The position numbers were made by a program, and so were the translations under genes. DNA of 64,000 nt from positions 241,585,512 through 241,649,511 of the forward strand of contig CM060846.1 of assembly GCA_030762175.1 (NCBI GenBank), given 5' to 3'. A model generated the notes under the pieces. That model ran no database searches, was not told the DNA's origin, and was given only the letters and a program-made list of their open reading frames with translations. The DNA is from Metallyticus violacea (lineage: Eukaryota > Arthropoda > Insecta > Mantodea > Metallyticidae). Shown one piece after another: positions 1-11,889 of this stretch; positions within the stretch are counted from its first letter, which is position 1, and each line of letters begins with the position of its first letter.

Positions 1-496
1 AAATGACTTGCAGTTGAAGACAATTACTGCACATACCAATAGTTCGTTGAAGGCTATGTCACTCTACAGCAAGCCAGCCAATATTAAAAAACATTGAAGC
101 ATGAGCTCATTGCAATACATTATCACCACATCTGAACTCAGAATAAGTCACCACTACCGTATACTGGGTTTAAACCAGTCTTAATGCTGTAATTCTCAAT
201 GTTTGTGCTCTCATTCAGTTGCTTGAGCACATCAGCACTGGCTATGAAATAAAGTGCAACCCTATATACTCAAAATGATGCAGTATTAACAGTGTCATAA
301 TTTAAGCCTTTAAAGGTCTCATATAAGATAGTGTTTAGTAAGAATGACATACATGAGGGATACTCGAGAGTTAACCGCTTATCTGTACCCATCTACGTGA
401 ACTATCATAGAAGTCATCCAATGAGTTTTTGCCACTATCCCTGCTATAAGGAGGAAAAAGCTATCCAGGAGTTTCAAGTGAAAGAACACTTTCTTT
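1..496. other. unannotated AT-rich DNA (presumed RpS26 intron)
   Basis: I recognise no coding region, RNA gene or mobile element here. If the RpS26 model is right, this is part of an intron upstream of the exon at 14980. Confidence 0.5.
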
Positions 497-507
497 CATG
501 GAGGCCT

Positions 508-807
508 TTTATTTATTTGTTTTATTTATGAGTGCTCTTTGACATCTTGGATCATCAGTGTCCCATTCACTTCAGGGCGTGAAATGGCCGATAAATTTTG
601 CTCAGAGGCTTCTTCTTTCAGGCTTGAAATTCTTTTTCATGCTGTAAATTTATGACATAGGGCCCACAATTTTACTTCCCTTTAGAAGGAAGCCATACTT
701 AGGATTTTTATGCCCAAAAAATTCCATCAATCCTGGCCAGGATTGAACCCACCATCTTGGGTTTAGATTCAAATATGGTTACCACTACACTATCAGTGCG
801 CACCCAC
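508..807 (-). mobile_element. tRNA-derived SINE, family 1, decayed copy
   Basis: On the minus strand this reads as a tRNA-like head (box A GTGTAGTGGTA, box B GGGTTCAATCC), then the same body as the copy at 32831-33130. Shared body landmarks include AAGTATGGCTTCC and GTTAAAGAGC-like sequence near the tail. The A-rich tail lies at the low-coordinate end. Imperfect 11-bp flanking repeats (CATGGAGGCCT at 497-507, CATGAAGGCCT at 808-818) look like target-site duplications. Many CpG sites of the younger copy are TG or CA here, so it is old. Confidence 0.8.
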
Positions 808-1830
808 CATGAAGGCCTGAAAATGCTATCAAGCTCACCAGCCATACTTGCAATAGCATATTTACAGCACTGTAGTTTAGACATCACTACCCAAGCAAAA
901 GAGCACAACACAAATTTGCAATGTTTCACCAAATGTGCTATGCAGGTCCACTGCTTCATCTTAGACTGGGCCTATTAACTTTTGATGTGAAATCTATGGA
1001 TTTAACTCCTTTTTGATAGCAGGAATGTATTAAAACTATGTAGTATTCTTGTTATGCATATTTTGATTTGTACAAACTTTTCTTTATTTCTTATATAAAA
1101 GTTCATGAGTAATAATATATATTCGCATGGAAGAGTTGAAATTTCAAATTGCCTAAAGAGGTTTCTGCATGAATGTCTGCTGTGTGTACTAGTAATTATT
1201 TGTATGGCTTTTTTCTGTAATAGAAAAACATGCTCACTTTTATTTAAGTTTCTCCAAAATATAAGTCCAGATTTCATTATTGAGTTGAAATAGGCATAAT
1301 AATCTAATTTTGAAGTCTTTAATTGAGTCCAATGTTAATAATGTGCATATTGCATAGCATGTATTTATAAGTTTAGATATGATAAGATCAATATTATGGT
1401 TCCAATTCAGACAGTTATCAATTATTAAAACAAGGAATTTAATATTTTTGGTTTGTTAAACTGTTTAATGTTCTATCTATAATAGAGGATTTGGAGATCT
1501 GTAATTTTATCTAGATTTGGAGACAATTTGTTTGCACACAAGGAGCTCGGAACTAGATTTAATTTAACAGCACAATCATCAAGGCATATTTTTATTTATC
1601 AATATGCTTGTGTTATCTGCAAATAGAACAGGAGAGATAAGAAGAGATCATTTATGTACATTAGAAAAAGAAGAGGGCCCATAACAGATCCTTGAACTCC
1701 ATGTTTAATTGTTCACCACTCTAATGCATTGTTTTTATTTTTATAGGAACAATTTATTACTAATTTTGCTTTCCTTTTTCAAAGTAGGATACAAACCGTT
1801 TTAAATGTTGGTTTTTTATTCTTAAAAAGC

Positions 1831-2094
1831 TCATTTATCTATCTGAATATCCTGATTGGCACAACCGAAAGTCTTTGTTAAATCGCAAAATATTCCTCCT
1901 AAATATGTTTTTTCATTGAATGCAGTTAAAATTTTGTTAATGAGTTTAAAGATTACAGTTTCCATTGAAATTCCTTTCTTAAAACCAAACTGATCATTAA
2001 CTAGAATATTGTAATTTTCAAGATAATGGTAAAGCCTATTACGCATTACTTTCTCAAACACCTTACAAATATGTAGGTCTATAATCGGAGACAT
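1831..2094 (-). pseudogene. RT N-terminal fragment of LINE copy A
   Basis: The 87-codon open piece matches the fingers region of a CR1/Jockey-type reverse transcriptase: FEKVMRNRLYHYLE, then DQFGFKKG, then GGIFCDLTKTF. The last matches the motif A segment FCDLAKAFDCV of copy C at 62663-63376, so the catalytic Asp of motif A is retained. The frame fails soon after this point. It is not a functional gene. Confidence 0.8.
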
Positions 2095-2873
2095 TTACCT
2101 TTTCTCCCTGTTTGAACAGAGGTTTCACTACCTAATATTTTAGCCTTTCAGGAAACATACCAAATGTTGCACTCATTACACAAATGACAAAGGGGCACAC
2201 TAATTTCCTTTGCACAGGCCTTTATGATTTTGCTCTTAAGCTCATCATAGGTCGAAGTATTTTTTGATTTTAGTTTTCTAAACTAAATTTTCTAATTTCT
2301 AGTGAAGTAGTGGTACTTGGTTTAAATTCATCATTTTGGCTGGGAAATGATGCTTGTAAAATCCTTTATGCATCTCTTTTATCACCAAAGTACAAATTTA
2401 AATTTTTGTTATATTAAGGAAGTAATCATTAAACACATTTGCTTCATCTGCAGGGTGTTGTATCTCTTGATTGTTAATTCTTAATATTATTGTATGTTTT
2501 TATTGCAATTTTTTAACTGTTTCTTTCATTATATTCCAAATAGTTTTAATTTTGTTTTTTGACTGATGAATTGTTGGTAATGGAGGTCTTTTGCTGCTTT
2601 TATGATTTTCCTAAGTATTTTACAATAAATTCCCTGGGCTAACCATTTCCTACTCATATATTAACTTTTTTTTTAAATATTTAATGGGAAGTATGCTTCA
2701 AAATGGAATTTAAAGGTGTGTAAGAAATTGTTGCATTCACTGAGAGTCCTTAACTATTACTTGAGCAGAGACCATTAATCAATGGAGAGTATGATGAAAG
2801 TTTATCTGGATTTACAAAGATATTATCTATTGCTGTGCAAGAGATTTTATCAATCCTGGTAGGAAAATTAAGT

Positions 2874-3144
2874 TTTTTTTTTTTTTAATTGATTTATTTT
2901 TGGAGGCTCTTTAACATCTCAGGTCATCAGCGTCCCATTCAATTCAGGGCGTGAAACAGTCGACAAATTTTGCTCGGGGGCCTCTTCTTTCAGGCTTGAG
3001 GTACTTTTTTGTGTCATAAATGTACGACATGGGACCCACAGCTTTTCTTCCCTTTCGAAGGAAGCCATACTTAGGATTTTTACGCCCGAAAAAATCCATC
3101 AATCCTGGCCGGGTTTGAACCCGCGATCTTGGGTTTAGGAGGCA
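2874..3144 (-). mobile_element. tRNA-derived SINE, family 1, nested in LINE copy A
   Basis: A minus-strand family 1 SINE. It has a T-rich tail at 2873-2886, the body, then box B GGGTTTGAACCC and a 5' end truncated inside the tRNA head. Perfect 13-bp target-site duplications AGGAAAATTAAGT flank it at 2861-2873 and 3145-3157. The flanks join into a continuous LINE endonuclease reading (…TLNFP/TRID…), which proves insertion into an existing LINE. Confidence 0.92.
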
Positions 3145-3300
3145 AGGAAAATTAAGTGTATGCACCATATTATATGCAATAAGAAAGGAGTTTAACAGAT
3201 TCATTCTGACACTTGGCATTGAGTAATTGATATTTATGTAGCTACATATAACTATTTCATGCTTAGGTTTAAATAAAACGTATAAGGTATCCTTTAGTTG

Positions 3301-4019
3301 ACATAACTAGCTTCCTTCTCTAAGTAGTCTTGGACTATATTTTCCTTCCTCCAATGATTTACCCTCTGCCAATATTTCATAATGCATTTTATTACTAGAG
3401 ACCTTTCCTGACAACCCTTCCTAGTTCCATCAGGGCTACTCCATTGTGTGCTAGATAATCCCAATAATCATTTTACAGACTGTTCACAATCTGATCTATA
3501 CATTCCCACTCTTTTACTGTTCCCCAAATTTCTATTATGTAATATTATATGCATTTTTTATTTAATTGTAGCCATATGTGCTCTCCCTAGCCAGTTTACA
3601 CTCATACTTTGATATTTTCTTCAAGCATGCTCTTATAATATTGATAGCTAATTTTCCCCTCCATAGTACACTTTTCCTTTGTTCAGTCCATTTTGTATAT
3701 GATTGTATATGAAATTTGTTAATTATGTTCACATTGATGAAACATACATTACAAATGAATTTAATGGATACTAAATTTAAATTTTTAAAACATAGATGTA
3801 AAGTTAGATTGCCCTTTTATCTTTGATATGGTATTTGAACCATTAAGCAGGCGCTTCCTATTATTTTACAGAATTGGGCACATGCAATACCCTGTGGTAT
3901 TATAGAATACTTTGGACTTTCAAGGTACCTAGAATGTGTGATATACTGTCCCATGTTGAAGCCAAGGGTGTTATTATTTTAGGAATAATTAATAAATTTT
4001 ATATAAGAATAAACTGTAA
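3301..4019. other. unannotated AT-rich DNA
   Basis: Nothing recognised. It lies beyond the last confident endonuclease similarity of LINE copy A and may include unrecognisable 5' sequence of that element. Confidence 0.4.
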
Positions 4020-4410
4020 CATTGCTCAAAATGTTGGAATGTATTGATGGAAATTCTACAGGAAGGATACATAGCCACAGAAAACACGAAATGCATCTAA
4101 CTAGTAAAATAAGCCAACCACATCCTGTTTGTTATTTAAGTTTGCAGTCTCTGGGGAAAAATGATCTCTTCTGGGAAGAATACTGCCCACACAAAAATGA
4201 TACTTTAAAGGCCAAACTAAGAAACCAATACAAATCTTAGAAATCTTATGTCATTATTCCTGAATACAGTCCTGCTTAAATAGGAATTGGAAAATGGGTT
4301 GTTCTTCATCGATGAGGCATGCCCTGTTTATTACTGCTCAAGTAAGTTATCCTGGGCTGGAACCTCTCAGACCCCATCATGGTCAATACTTCACAACCTC
4401 CCAAAGGCAA
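4020..4410 (+). repeat. unclassified interspersed repeat X, copy 1
   Basis: About 390 bp matching the reverse complement of 6910-8115. Shared landmarks in order are TTGATGGAAATTCTACAG, TTCTGGGAAGAATRCTGCCC, CTGCTTAAATAGG, GGGTTGTT and GGAACCTCTCAG. A 72-codon open frame inside (4022-4240) looks fortuitous because the second copy does not preserve it. With its partner it brackets an LTR-element gag-pol remnant, but in inverted orientation, so a simple LTR pair is not supported. Confidence 0.6.
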
Positions 4411-4559
4411 AAAAAGAGAAATCGGTTATTTCTTACCTATATGTAAACACATCTCAATAGATAAAGCATCATGCAGTCTGTATTACTTCAGTTATGCTCT
4501 ACCATCAAACTATTTGTTTTATTCCCGTTATGTCTACGCTCAGGTCTGGTAAAAGTATA

Positions 4560-5870
4560 GCTATTTAGAGCTCACTATTGTATCCCTCTGGGGTGGCTGT
4601 GGCATAATTGGTGGACGTGCCAGGTATTGTTAATATGAACTTTAAATTCAGCAATGTCAGTAGTGACTAAATCTTGTAATTTAGTAACGAATACATGATA
4701 ATGTTTCAAAAGAACCTGTAGGTTTTCATGTTGATTGAAATCTGGCTGAGAATTAAAATGAAAGCAGCTACTCTAAAGATAACACATCAACATCATCATC
4801 TAAATGCATATTATTGACTTGAATAAATGCAATTTCACTTGAGCTAAGGATGTGCCTGCAAAAATAGTTTGCAACACTGCAGTATTATTATATACAGGGA
4901 TCATTATTTCTGATCCTGTATGGCAAAACAAACTGAAGAACATAATAATAGTTATCATCTAATAATTTATCTGCTGTTTTACATATTATAGGAGTAGAGA
5001 CAGAAAAAGCAGATATAGTCACATATCAATCATCTGCAGTACTAATAGCACTTCCCGTATCTACAATTTGATTTAATAAAGGCTTTAAATCTCGTACATT
5101 AGTAAGCCATATAGCATTAACATTGTGCACAGCATTACTATAATGGGCAATCATGATCTGTTTGCTGTGGTGTGCTTGCCCCATTTGAGGAAGACAATTC
5201 TATAATTAAGGGCCTATGACAGTGAAAACAAATAGGGCAGCTGACCATCCTCCTACCAGACCTTACGCATGCTTGGAAAATTTGGTGGCCATACCCCATG
5301 CTATGGTTTTGTGTACTAGTAACTCTGCTTTGCACCAGAAGTGTCTTGCGAAACAGAAGGCCTAAACTGCAGATTGCATAATTGTTTTTTGACATCCTAC
5401 CAAACTTTGGGTTAAGGTCTTGAATTTGTTAATTAATATGTGTGCCAGGTGCTACTGACACTGGTACAGAGTGAAGGGCAGGGAGGTTTTCAACTTTGTG
5501 ACCAGTCAAAATACTTACCTGTCTCATTCCTGCAAATGAACTGTGTTAAATCTTGGATATTTTAGCAGTTGCTGGCAACATGTGCTCAAGCAACTATAGC
5601 TTTAGACAATGAAGAAGATGGCAAATTTGCTGCAGTTCAGTCACTTGGGGATTTACTTGCTCACTTAAAGCCACTATTTCATCTACATAATTCTCTTTTG
5701 GTTTGTTTACGTCTTGAATCCTTTGACATAATTGAAATTCAAATACATCATCCTCAGCCAGTGGTGCAAAAGCCTGTTCTAATGCAGTTGTAAGATTTAA
5801 TTGTAAATAATTATGATTTTTAGGTGCAACAATTTGGAACCTAGTGGCCACAGCCCCACTAAGTAGCAAG
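4560..5870 (-). mobile_element. LTR retrotransposon gag-pol remnant
   Basis: The minus strand reads a gag-like segment (5594-5869), a Cys-rich stretch with CPICFHCHRP (5138-5395) that resembles a decayed zinc knuckle, and near 4560-4730 a segment with HENLQVLLKHYHVFVTKLQD. That last piece resembles the linker before the reverse transcriptase in Gypsy-type polyproteins. Order gag, knuckle, pol is as expected. The protease is not recognisable and the RT core is missing. Assignment to Gypsy/Ty3 is from motif style only. Confidence 0.6.
5594..5869 (-). pseudogene. gag-like fragment of an LTR retrotransposon
   Basis: 91 codons. The stretch FEFQLCQRIQDVNKPKENYV followed by DEIVALSEQVNP has the pattern of retrotransposon gag proteins of the UBN2/retrotrans_gag type: a regular helix-rich segment, then a conserved VDEIVALSEQV-like helix. 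The frame stops after HLLHCLKL, while the adjacent sequence continues the similarity in broken form. It belongs to the remnant at 4560-5870. Confidence 0.6.
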
Positions 5871-6909
5871 AAAGTATGGTTTTATTTAGGGAGGGGGACT
5901 GTAATGGGACATCCATTAGCATTTGCCACTGTGTGAAAATTGTAAAGGATTGTAAAGGTAAGTATGTAAGCCTTGGCCGGGTTTTCCTTAGAATGTTCTA
6001 AGGTCGATAATTGGTTTGAAAAGGAAACATGTGCCACATTGGTGGTATTGTCTGTTGGTGATATCTTACTCTATGTCTGTAAATTTAGAGTTTTAAAGTC
6101 TTCCAACTGAGAAAGAGGAGTAATCATGCATTTGGTAGTATGATTTAAATATTCAATTCTTATACTGGCAATTTTCACTAGAATGGGAATGCAATTGGCA
6201 ATTAACAAGATGTCCTGACTGCAAATCAGACATGGAATGAATGACAGGTGTCCATTCAATTTTGTGATATATTGTGTCATTCAGTGCTTGTCCACAAAGA
6301 GCTACATCAGCATTAAACAATTCTTGATAATCCAAAAACAACTGATGAATATTGCTTGTGATGGTGCTGTGCCTAGTATAATTTTGAAGAAAAGTACTGG
6401 ACATGGGAACAAATTATTAGGATACAAAACCAAGGGGCAGGTAAAACACCAAATAAGAATATTAGCGTGACCAAGCCCATTGAACAAAAAATCCTAAATT
6501 CTAATCTAACAAAGTCATGTTGTCTTATGTGTACACTCATAAATAAAAAATAAATCAAATTTTTATTAGTTTATTTGTAATTTCAGCATTTAATTCCTAA
6601 TTTTGACTGTAGCAGTTTCATTGCTACATCTGGTAATAATGTAAGTTAGCAGCCTCTGAGACTGATACCATGCTCTGGGCAGCTAATATAGTGCCAGAAC
6701 TATTACGTCATGAGCACTCTGGAGGGATACAATAATGAGCAATAAATAAACTTTTTTCTTGACTGAGTGTGAACAGAAGGGGAATACCTTAATAGTTTGA
6801 TGGTAGAGTCTAAATGAAATAATTTTTGTTCCATGGTGTTTTATCTGTTTATTGAGACATGTTTCCCTTATAAGTAAGAAATAACTGATGTCTTTTATCT
6901 TATCTTCAG
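5871..6909. other. unannotated DNA between gag remnant and repeat X
   Basis: Several short overlapping open frames exist on both strands, but none resembles a known family to me. Position suggests 5' internal sequence of the LTR element. Confidence 0.35.
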
Positions 6910-8115
6910 AAGGTTTGCTGAAGCCAAGTATCAACTATGATGGCCTGAGAGGTTCCATTCCTGAATAGTCACATTGACATCACAATGGATCAACAACAAC
7001 CCATTTTTAAGTTTTTATTCAAGCAGGATTGTATCCAGAACTATTGATATCTTAAAAGATTTTCAAGATTGATTAACAAAAACAACCCATCTTTGAAGTG
7101 CCTATTTAAGCAGATTGTATCCGGGATCGTTGACATCAAGATTTATAAGATTTGTCTTGATTTCATAATTTAAACTTTTAAGAAAAATATTAGTAAGGGC
7201 AGCATTCTTCCCAGAAGCAACCATCCAGGCACTGCATCTACCAGGAACTGTTTGATAGTGCAATGCTGTTATACTTAACGCGTTAAGTGTCCATTCCAGT
7301 GGAGCAATCCTTGGGGCCCACTGTCTATAATTTTCATTTGGCCATGGAAGGCCATATGACTGCCTGATTTCTACTCTGCTTCAAGTTTCCTATAGGCCAT
7401 TAGTCCTCTACAAAATAGAATTCTACCTATAGAATGACTCTCTGTGGCCCACATCTAAATGTTAACTACCACTGGGTTAAGAGTTGGTATACCATAGAAC
7501 TGTAAATCTGAATATCATAAAATACTTGTTACCATGAACAACAATTTTTATTTTGAATTGTTAGTAAATACAATTTTGCAATAAAAAATTTATATAAAAT
7601 TAAGGAAAATGTTTAGTTATCACTATTGTCAAAGGATTAAATTAGTTCTATTACACAAATACAAAAATATGAATTGTTAGAACAGTAATATTTTTAATGC
7701 TAATTATGAAAAATTAGCAAAGCATTACAAGCAAAGGTTTGATTTTTCGTCACATTCTTCACAATCATTGAAACAAATTGAATCACATTAAATGAATTCA
7801 TGTATAGCCTGTGGATTATCGCAAATCACTATGCAGGGGACTTGTAAAATTTCTTGTAGACAACATTGATCTCCATGAACTGTTCAAATTATTCTGCAGT
7901 AAGTTAATATTTATGTGCCCTTTTTTGAGTTATGGAAAATATGAAAATGAGTCCCTGGAAAAAATGAATCAAATGAATAATTGCCCTCAACCTTAAGTAA
8001 CAAAGAGAATATAGTTGCTGGCTGTTTTTACCAGCTAGGTTCATTTCGTGTTTTTCTGTGTGAATGTATTCTTTCTGTAGAATTTCCATCAATGCAGCCC
8101 TACATGTCAAGCAAT
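6910..8115 (-). repeat. unclassified interspersed repeat X, copy 2, interrupted
   Basis: Reverse-complement partner of 4020-4410. Homology covers about 7990-8100 and 6910-7235. The intervening ~750 bp has no counterpart in copy 1 and is presumably an insertion. That insert contains a perfect 16-bp palindrome ACTTAACGCGTTAAGT at 7273-7288. Confidence 0.6.
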
Positions 8116-8701
8116 GTTAAGCATTTTATTCTTAATATAAAATTGGTCAATTGTTCCTAAAATTTCCTTGGCTTCGGCATATGACATCTCCCTCTGACCT
8201 AGCATAGTCATCCTAAGCAACAGAATAACAATAACCAAAAGGTTGCAGGGAAGATCTCAGGAGGGGGAAGAACACTAAAGGAAAGAAAACATAAAAAAAG
8301 AGAGAGAGAGATCCCAATGATACATGGTACATCCAAAAAGCAATACAACACAAGTTAAAAAACACATCACAATGTGAAAGCAAGCAGTATTAAAAAAACA
8401 TATTGTAAATTAGTTAAGGAACAAGGAATGACATAAATAGAATACACATATATAGTTATGTTAATTAATAAATATGAAAACTATTTCTGTGAATGACATA
8501 TTTAATGTATGAACATATATAAATTAAAAAAAATATTACCTAAATCTGAAACTAAAGCTATACATTTATGGTTAAACGTATTCAGTTGTTATATGAAATA
8601 TTTTGTTGAACAGCATCCACTATCAAGCCAAGATTACTGCATGCATTACATGTGATGTAACAGTGCTGTTTATTGTATGAACAAGTTTCTTCACTAAAAA
8701 C
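8116..8701. other. unannotated AT-rich DNA
   Basis: Nothing recognised apart from a short (GA)n run near 8300. Confidence 0.4.
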
Positions 8702-8715
8702 AACAGTTTTTTGTT

Positions 8716-9012
8716 TACTTAAATGTAAAATTGGAACTTAAACACAGTGAAGCCAATCATATTAATGGATATCATTGTATGATTAGTTGAACTACACACT
8801 CTTAAAGCTTCACTTACTTTTTATAAATGTATGGAACCGGTTTCGAGAACATTTGTTCCCATCTTCAGCCATGCTAAGGTTCAACTTGGAGTTAAACCTT
8901 AGCATGGCTGAAGATGGGAACAAATGTTCTCGAAACCGGTTCCATACATTTATAAAAAGTAAGTGAAGCTTTAAGAGTGTGTAGTTCAACTAATCATACA
9001 ATGATATCCATT
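8716..9012. mobile_element. PLE-derived palindromic insertion with 14-bp target duplication
   Basis: A perfect inverted repeat has arms 8762-8881 and 8895-9014 (120 of 120 bases by eye) and a 13-nt spacer that is itself partly self-complementary. AACAGTTTTTTGTT occurs at 8702-8715 and 9013-9026, which looks like a target-site duplication bounding 8716-9012. Each arm carries a segment (…AAGTAAGTGAAGCTTTAAGA…) also found at the 3' end of the PLE copy at 22560-22660, so the palindrome appears to be two head-to-head PLE termini. A hammerhead-like core occurs in each arm. Confidence 0.75.
8908..8940 (+). ncRNA. hammerhead-ribozyme-like motif (candidate)
   Basis: CTGAAGA (8908-8914) is followed by a 6-bp stem GGGAAC/GTTCTC (8916-8921 with 8926-8931, loop AAAT). 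GAAA (8932-8935) comes next, then the self-complementary ACCGGT. This is the layout of hammerhead core, helix II and GAAA, with a very short helix III as described for PLE terminal repeats. The first box departs from the canonical CUGAUGA. The mirror copy sits on the minus strand in the left arm. Catalysis is untested. Confidence 0.35.
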
Positions 9013-9026
9013 AACAGTTTTTTGTT

Positions 9027-11590
9027 GTTCTCTTCCTCCATATTCATGACAATAGCCAGTTTTTCATTCATCAAGTTCCCTTGTTACATCAGATTCTTGT
9101 TGTTATTTAGATGGAAACAAATGTCAAATATGCAGAAAGAAATGTGAATGTTACCCTCTCCTTCATATATTCTTCCATTAGACCAAATAATCACTTTGTA
9201 AGAAATGTTCTTTCTTTTCATTTTACACTGGATTATTCAGTGGAATATTAATGCAGTTTTGCCATACTTGTGTATGAAATACTGATAGTCACTAATTTCT
9301 TCCTCCACATTAGCATTATCTTTTGTGGATAGCTCTGATTCCCTGTCATGATCTTCATGCAGAATTATTTCATCCTCTCCATTAGAATCATAAAGTCAAA
9401 GTTTTCCCCTTCATCTTCCTTTGGTAATATCTCGAGAATGGTTGCTTCTGTTTTGTTTGAATTACGAATCTTTATTAAATAAATATATATATATATATAT
9501 ATACACACAAGATATGTATCAAATCAGATCATTTTATTGATAAAATTTAAAGAGCTACTGAAATATGCATCAGTTCATTTGCATTTTAGGAATAAAGACA
9601 TAGTAAATAATACTGACATTTTTGGGTGCACATCTTATGGCATACTGCAGAAGTAGTGCTCAGCTTTGCAGATTTTTAACAACTGAGACTTGCATCAGAA
9701 AATAATACTCAGAACGCAAATATCTGTTAGTTATCTACAAAGCAGAAGACAGTTGGCAAATGGAAATGCCTACTGCTCTTAAAGTTATTCTCAGAAAACT
9801 TAAAATGTGGTACCAATTGCCACAGTATCATGCCCACTAAAGATTGATTTGTTTACTGTTCTTTCCAACAATATCTGAATGTGAAGATATAACTGTAAAT
9901 GTGATGATTAAGGGCAAGGGCCTTTCTCAATAGAATGACTAGGATTCAGAAAATTTATTCATCTTTTAGATTCAGCGTATAATATTCCTAGAAAATGGAT
10001 ATTTTAATGCAATCAGGTACTATACACAGAAAAATGATGAAACACTTGCAATTCTGCTAAATACCATAAAACATGGGGTAAGAATACCTACTGGTAAATG
10101 AGTTATCCAGCAAACTGAAATCTGATCAAATGTGCAGTTAGGTAGATATTTCATTGCAATTGTAGACCTTTGTAAATGGCCTTAATTCTGCCATATATAT
10201 AAATTGTGTATAACTGATAATGTGGAAAGCTAAAGTTTGTTCCTATAGTGCCTATGCATGCTCAAATCCAACATAGAATATGAATGTTACTTTCAAAATA
10301 TTCTTAGAGCCAGAAGTATATTATATAATTTATCAACGCATTAATAAATTTATATTCAGATGCTAATGGTGCTGAGCATATGAAAAAAATTAATAGATGG
10401 AAAATTTATATACTTCATACTCTTATTTGCATATACAAATTTATATATGAACTTACACTCTTGAAGCTATTAACAGTGAAGTAGTAAAACAATGTTAATA
10501 TAGATTTTGTATGGTGACATACCAAATACAAAATAAGTATACTAAGTGAAGTGTGTCATCAAACCAATTCTATATCAACATTAGTTAAGTTTGTATTTGT
10601 CACCATATGGCAACTTTACTGAGCACTACATAATGATTAGCTTATTGCCCAAGGGCTAGTGGACCGGCTGTGTTGTTTTAGTACAGGTTCTGGTGTTGGT
10701 AGTTGTCTTAGTCACTTGTGTATGTCTGTAACATGTTTTTATAATAGTTGAGAAAACAGCATCCAAACTGAGATTGAATGTGTATTTCTGTAACAAAATT
10801 TGTCAATGCATTTTGAGAAAACTTTCTGGAAATATACCAAGGTGTTAATGTTATCATAATAAGACCTTTTCTTTGAACAAACCTTTAATGCTTAAGGATA
10901 TTTGACAAAATTAATACTGTTCACAAATTTAAAGAATATTTAATTATCAGTAAGGGAATGTAGCCCAAATGGCCTGAAAGTCTGCTGTTATTCTTAACTT
11001 CAGACAACATAAATATTTGGACTTTAAAAAATGCATAATCCTGAAAGAACTAAAATTTGTCCAAGAAAGTTTTTCCATGTATTAAGAGGAATTGCAGAGC
11101 TTGATGCATAATTGAATCATTTATTTAAGAAAGCAGTCAAGCACCAAGTTTGGCAATTTTGGTTTAAAAAAAACTGTCTAGTATCAGATTAAATGTTTTG
11201 GTATTTTATCTAAAAATGTTTATTTTGTGCTTTTTAACTTTGCTGTAAAAAAGAAATTAAAATGCTTTGCACTTGATTGGTTTCTACAATAAACCAGTGA
11301 TGCAATCACATTTTTATGGAATAATTCTCAAATTTTTGAGAATTTTGTCATAAATCCCATTCTTGCAGAAAAAGAAAATATTTATAATTATGTGTAGACT
11401 ACATTGCTAATACAGACATAATTAAAAGAATGAAATTAGCAATGTCTACTCATCATGACAGGAGCTAATCAATGTACATAAACTTTACAGCACATGCTGC
11501 CTCTGTAGTAGACTATTGCAAATTGCTGTCAAAAAAGTGCTGCATCTTTTCGATATTGATGGGAACTTTAAACAATAACAAAGAACTATC
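9027..11590. other. unannotated AT-rich DNA with a (TA)n microsatellite
   Basis: A (TA)n tract lies at about 9479-9503. Short inverted segments TATGGTGACA / TTTGTCACCATA near 10510 and 10600 hint at a small terminal-inverted-repeat element, but I cannot define it. No genes recognised. Confidence 0.4.
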
Positions 11591-11591
11591 T

Positions 11592-11700
11592 CTTCTGAAT
11601 CAAAATATTTAGAACACTCTTTGTGGCTTCACTTATATGAGATTTATTCAGGACATGTTTTGTGGAACATTTGTCCACATTATCAGCTGTTCATTGACTG
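11592..11700 (-). repeat. PLE-terminus-like fragment with hammerhead-like core
   Basis: The + strand of 11592-11665 matches 15638-15712 (shared TTCTGAAT, AACACTCTTT, GGACATGTTTYGTGGA). Read on the minus strand, it holds CTGATAA, a stem-loop GTGGAC-AAAT-GTTCCAC, then AAAAC, a decayed version of the motif at 15751-15779. Confidence 0.5.
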
Positions 11701-11889
11701 TTAGATCATTCGTAGAAGTTGGTTGACTCTGGTGGTTTAACTCCTTTCCTGTATGTTTAGTTCTAAATAAATTTAGGGCTCAGACTGAAATAAACTTACT
11801 TTTCCTGAAGGGTAGTTCATCTGGGTGGGTAAATCAGGAGCATGATTTTTTTTTTTTCAGCAGAGTGAAAGTTGGTTGAATGATTCCTT

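Larger units (their letters stand above)
1003..3300 (-). mobile_element. Jockey/CR1-like LINE, copy A, decayed, with a nested SINE
   Basis: This is a non-LTR retrotransposon remnant on the minus strand. Near 3230-3300 it encodes an endonuclease piece with FKPKHEIVIC, and at 2760-2860 the motif IDNIFVN. An RT N-terminal piece at 1831-2094 contains FEKVMRNRLYHYLE and DQFGFKKG. A C-terminal piece at 1002-1277 contains RHSCRNLFRQFEI. The order EN-RT-C-terminal is that of CR1/Jockey-group elements, without an RNase H domain. It is closely related to copies B (36790-37928) and C (61722-64000). Most of the RT palm including FADD is broken by indels, and the 3' end is lost near 1003. A family 1 SINE at 2874-3144 splits the endonuclease frame. 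Confidence 0.85.

Noticed and set aside
10510..10607. Inverted TATGGTGACA / TTTGTCACCATA pair as a possible MITE
   Set aside because: Short, imperfect, with no target duplication found and no second copy in the window.
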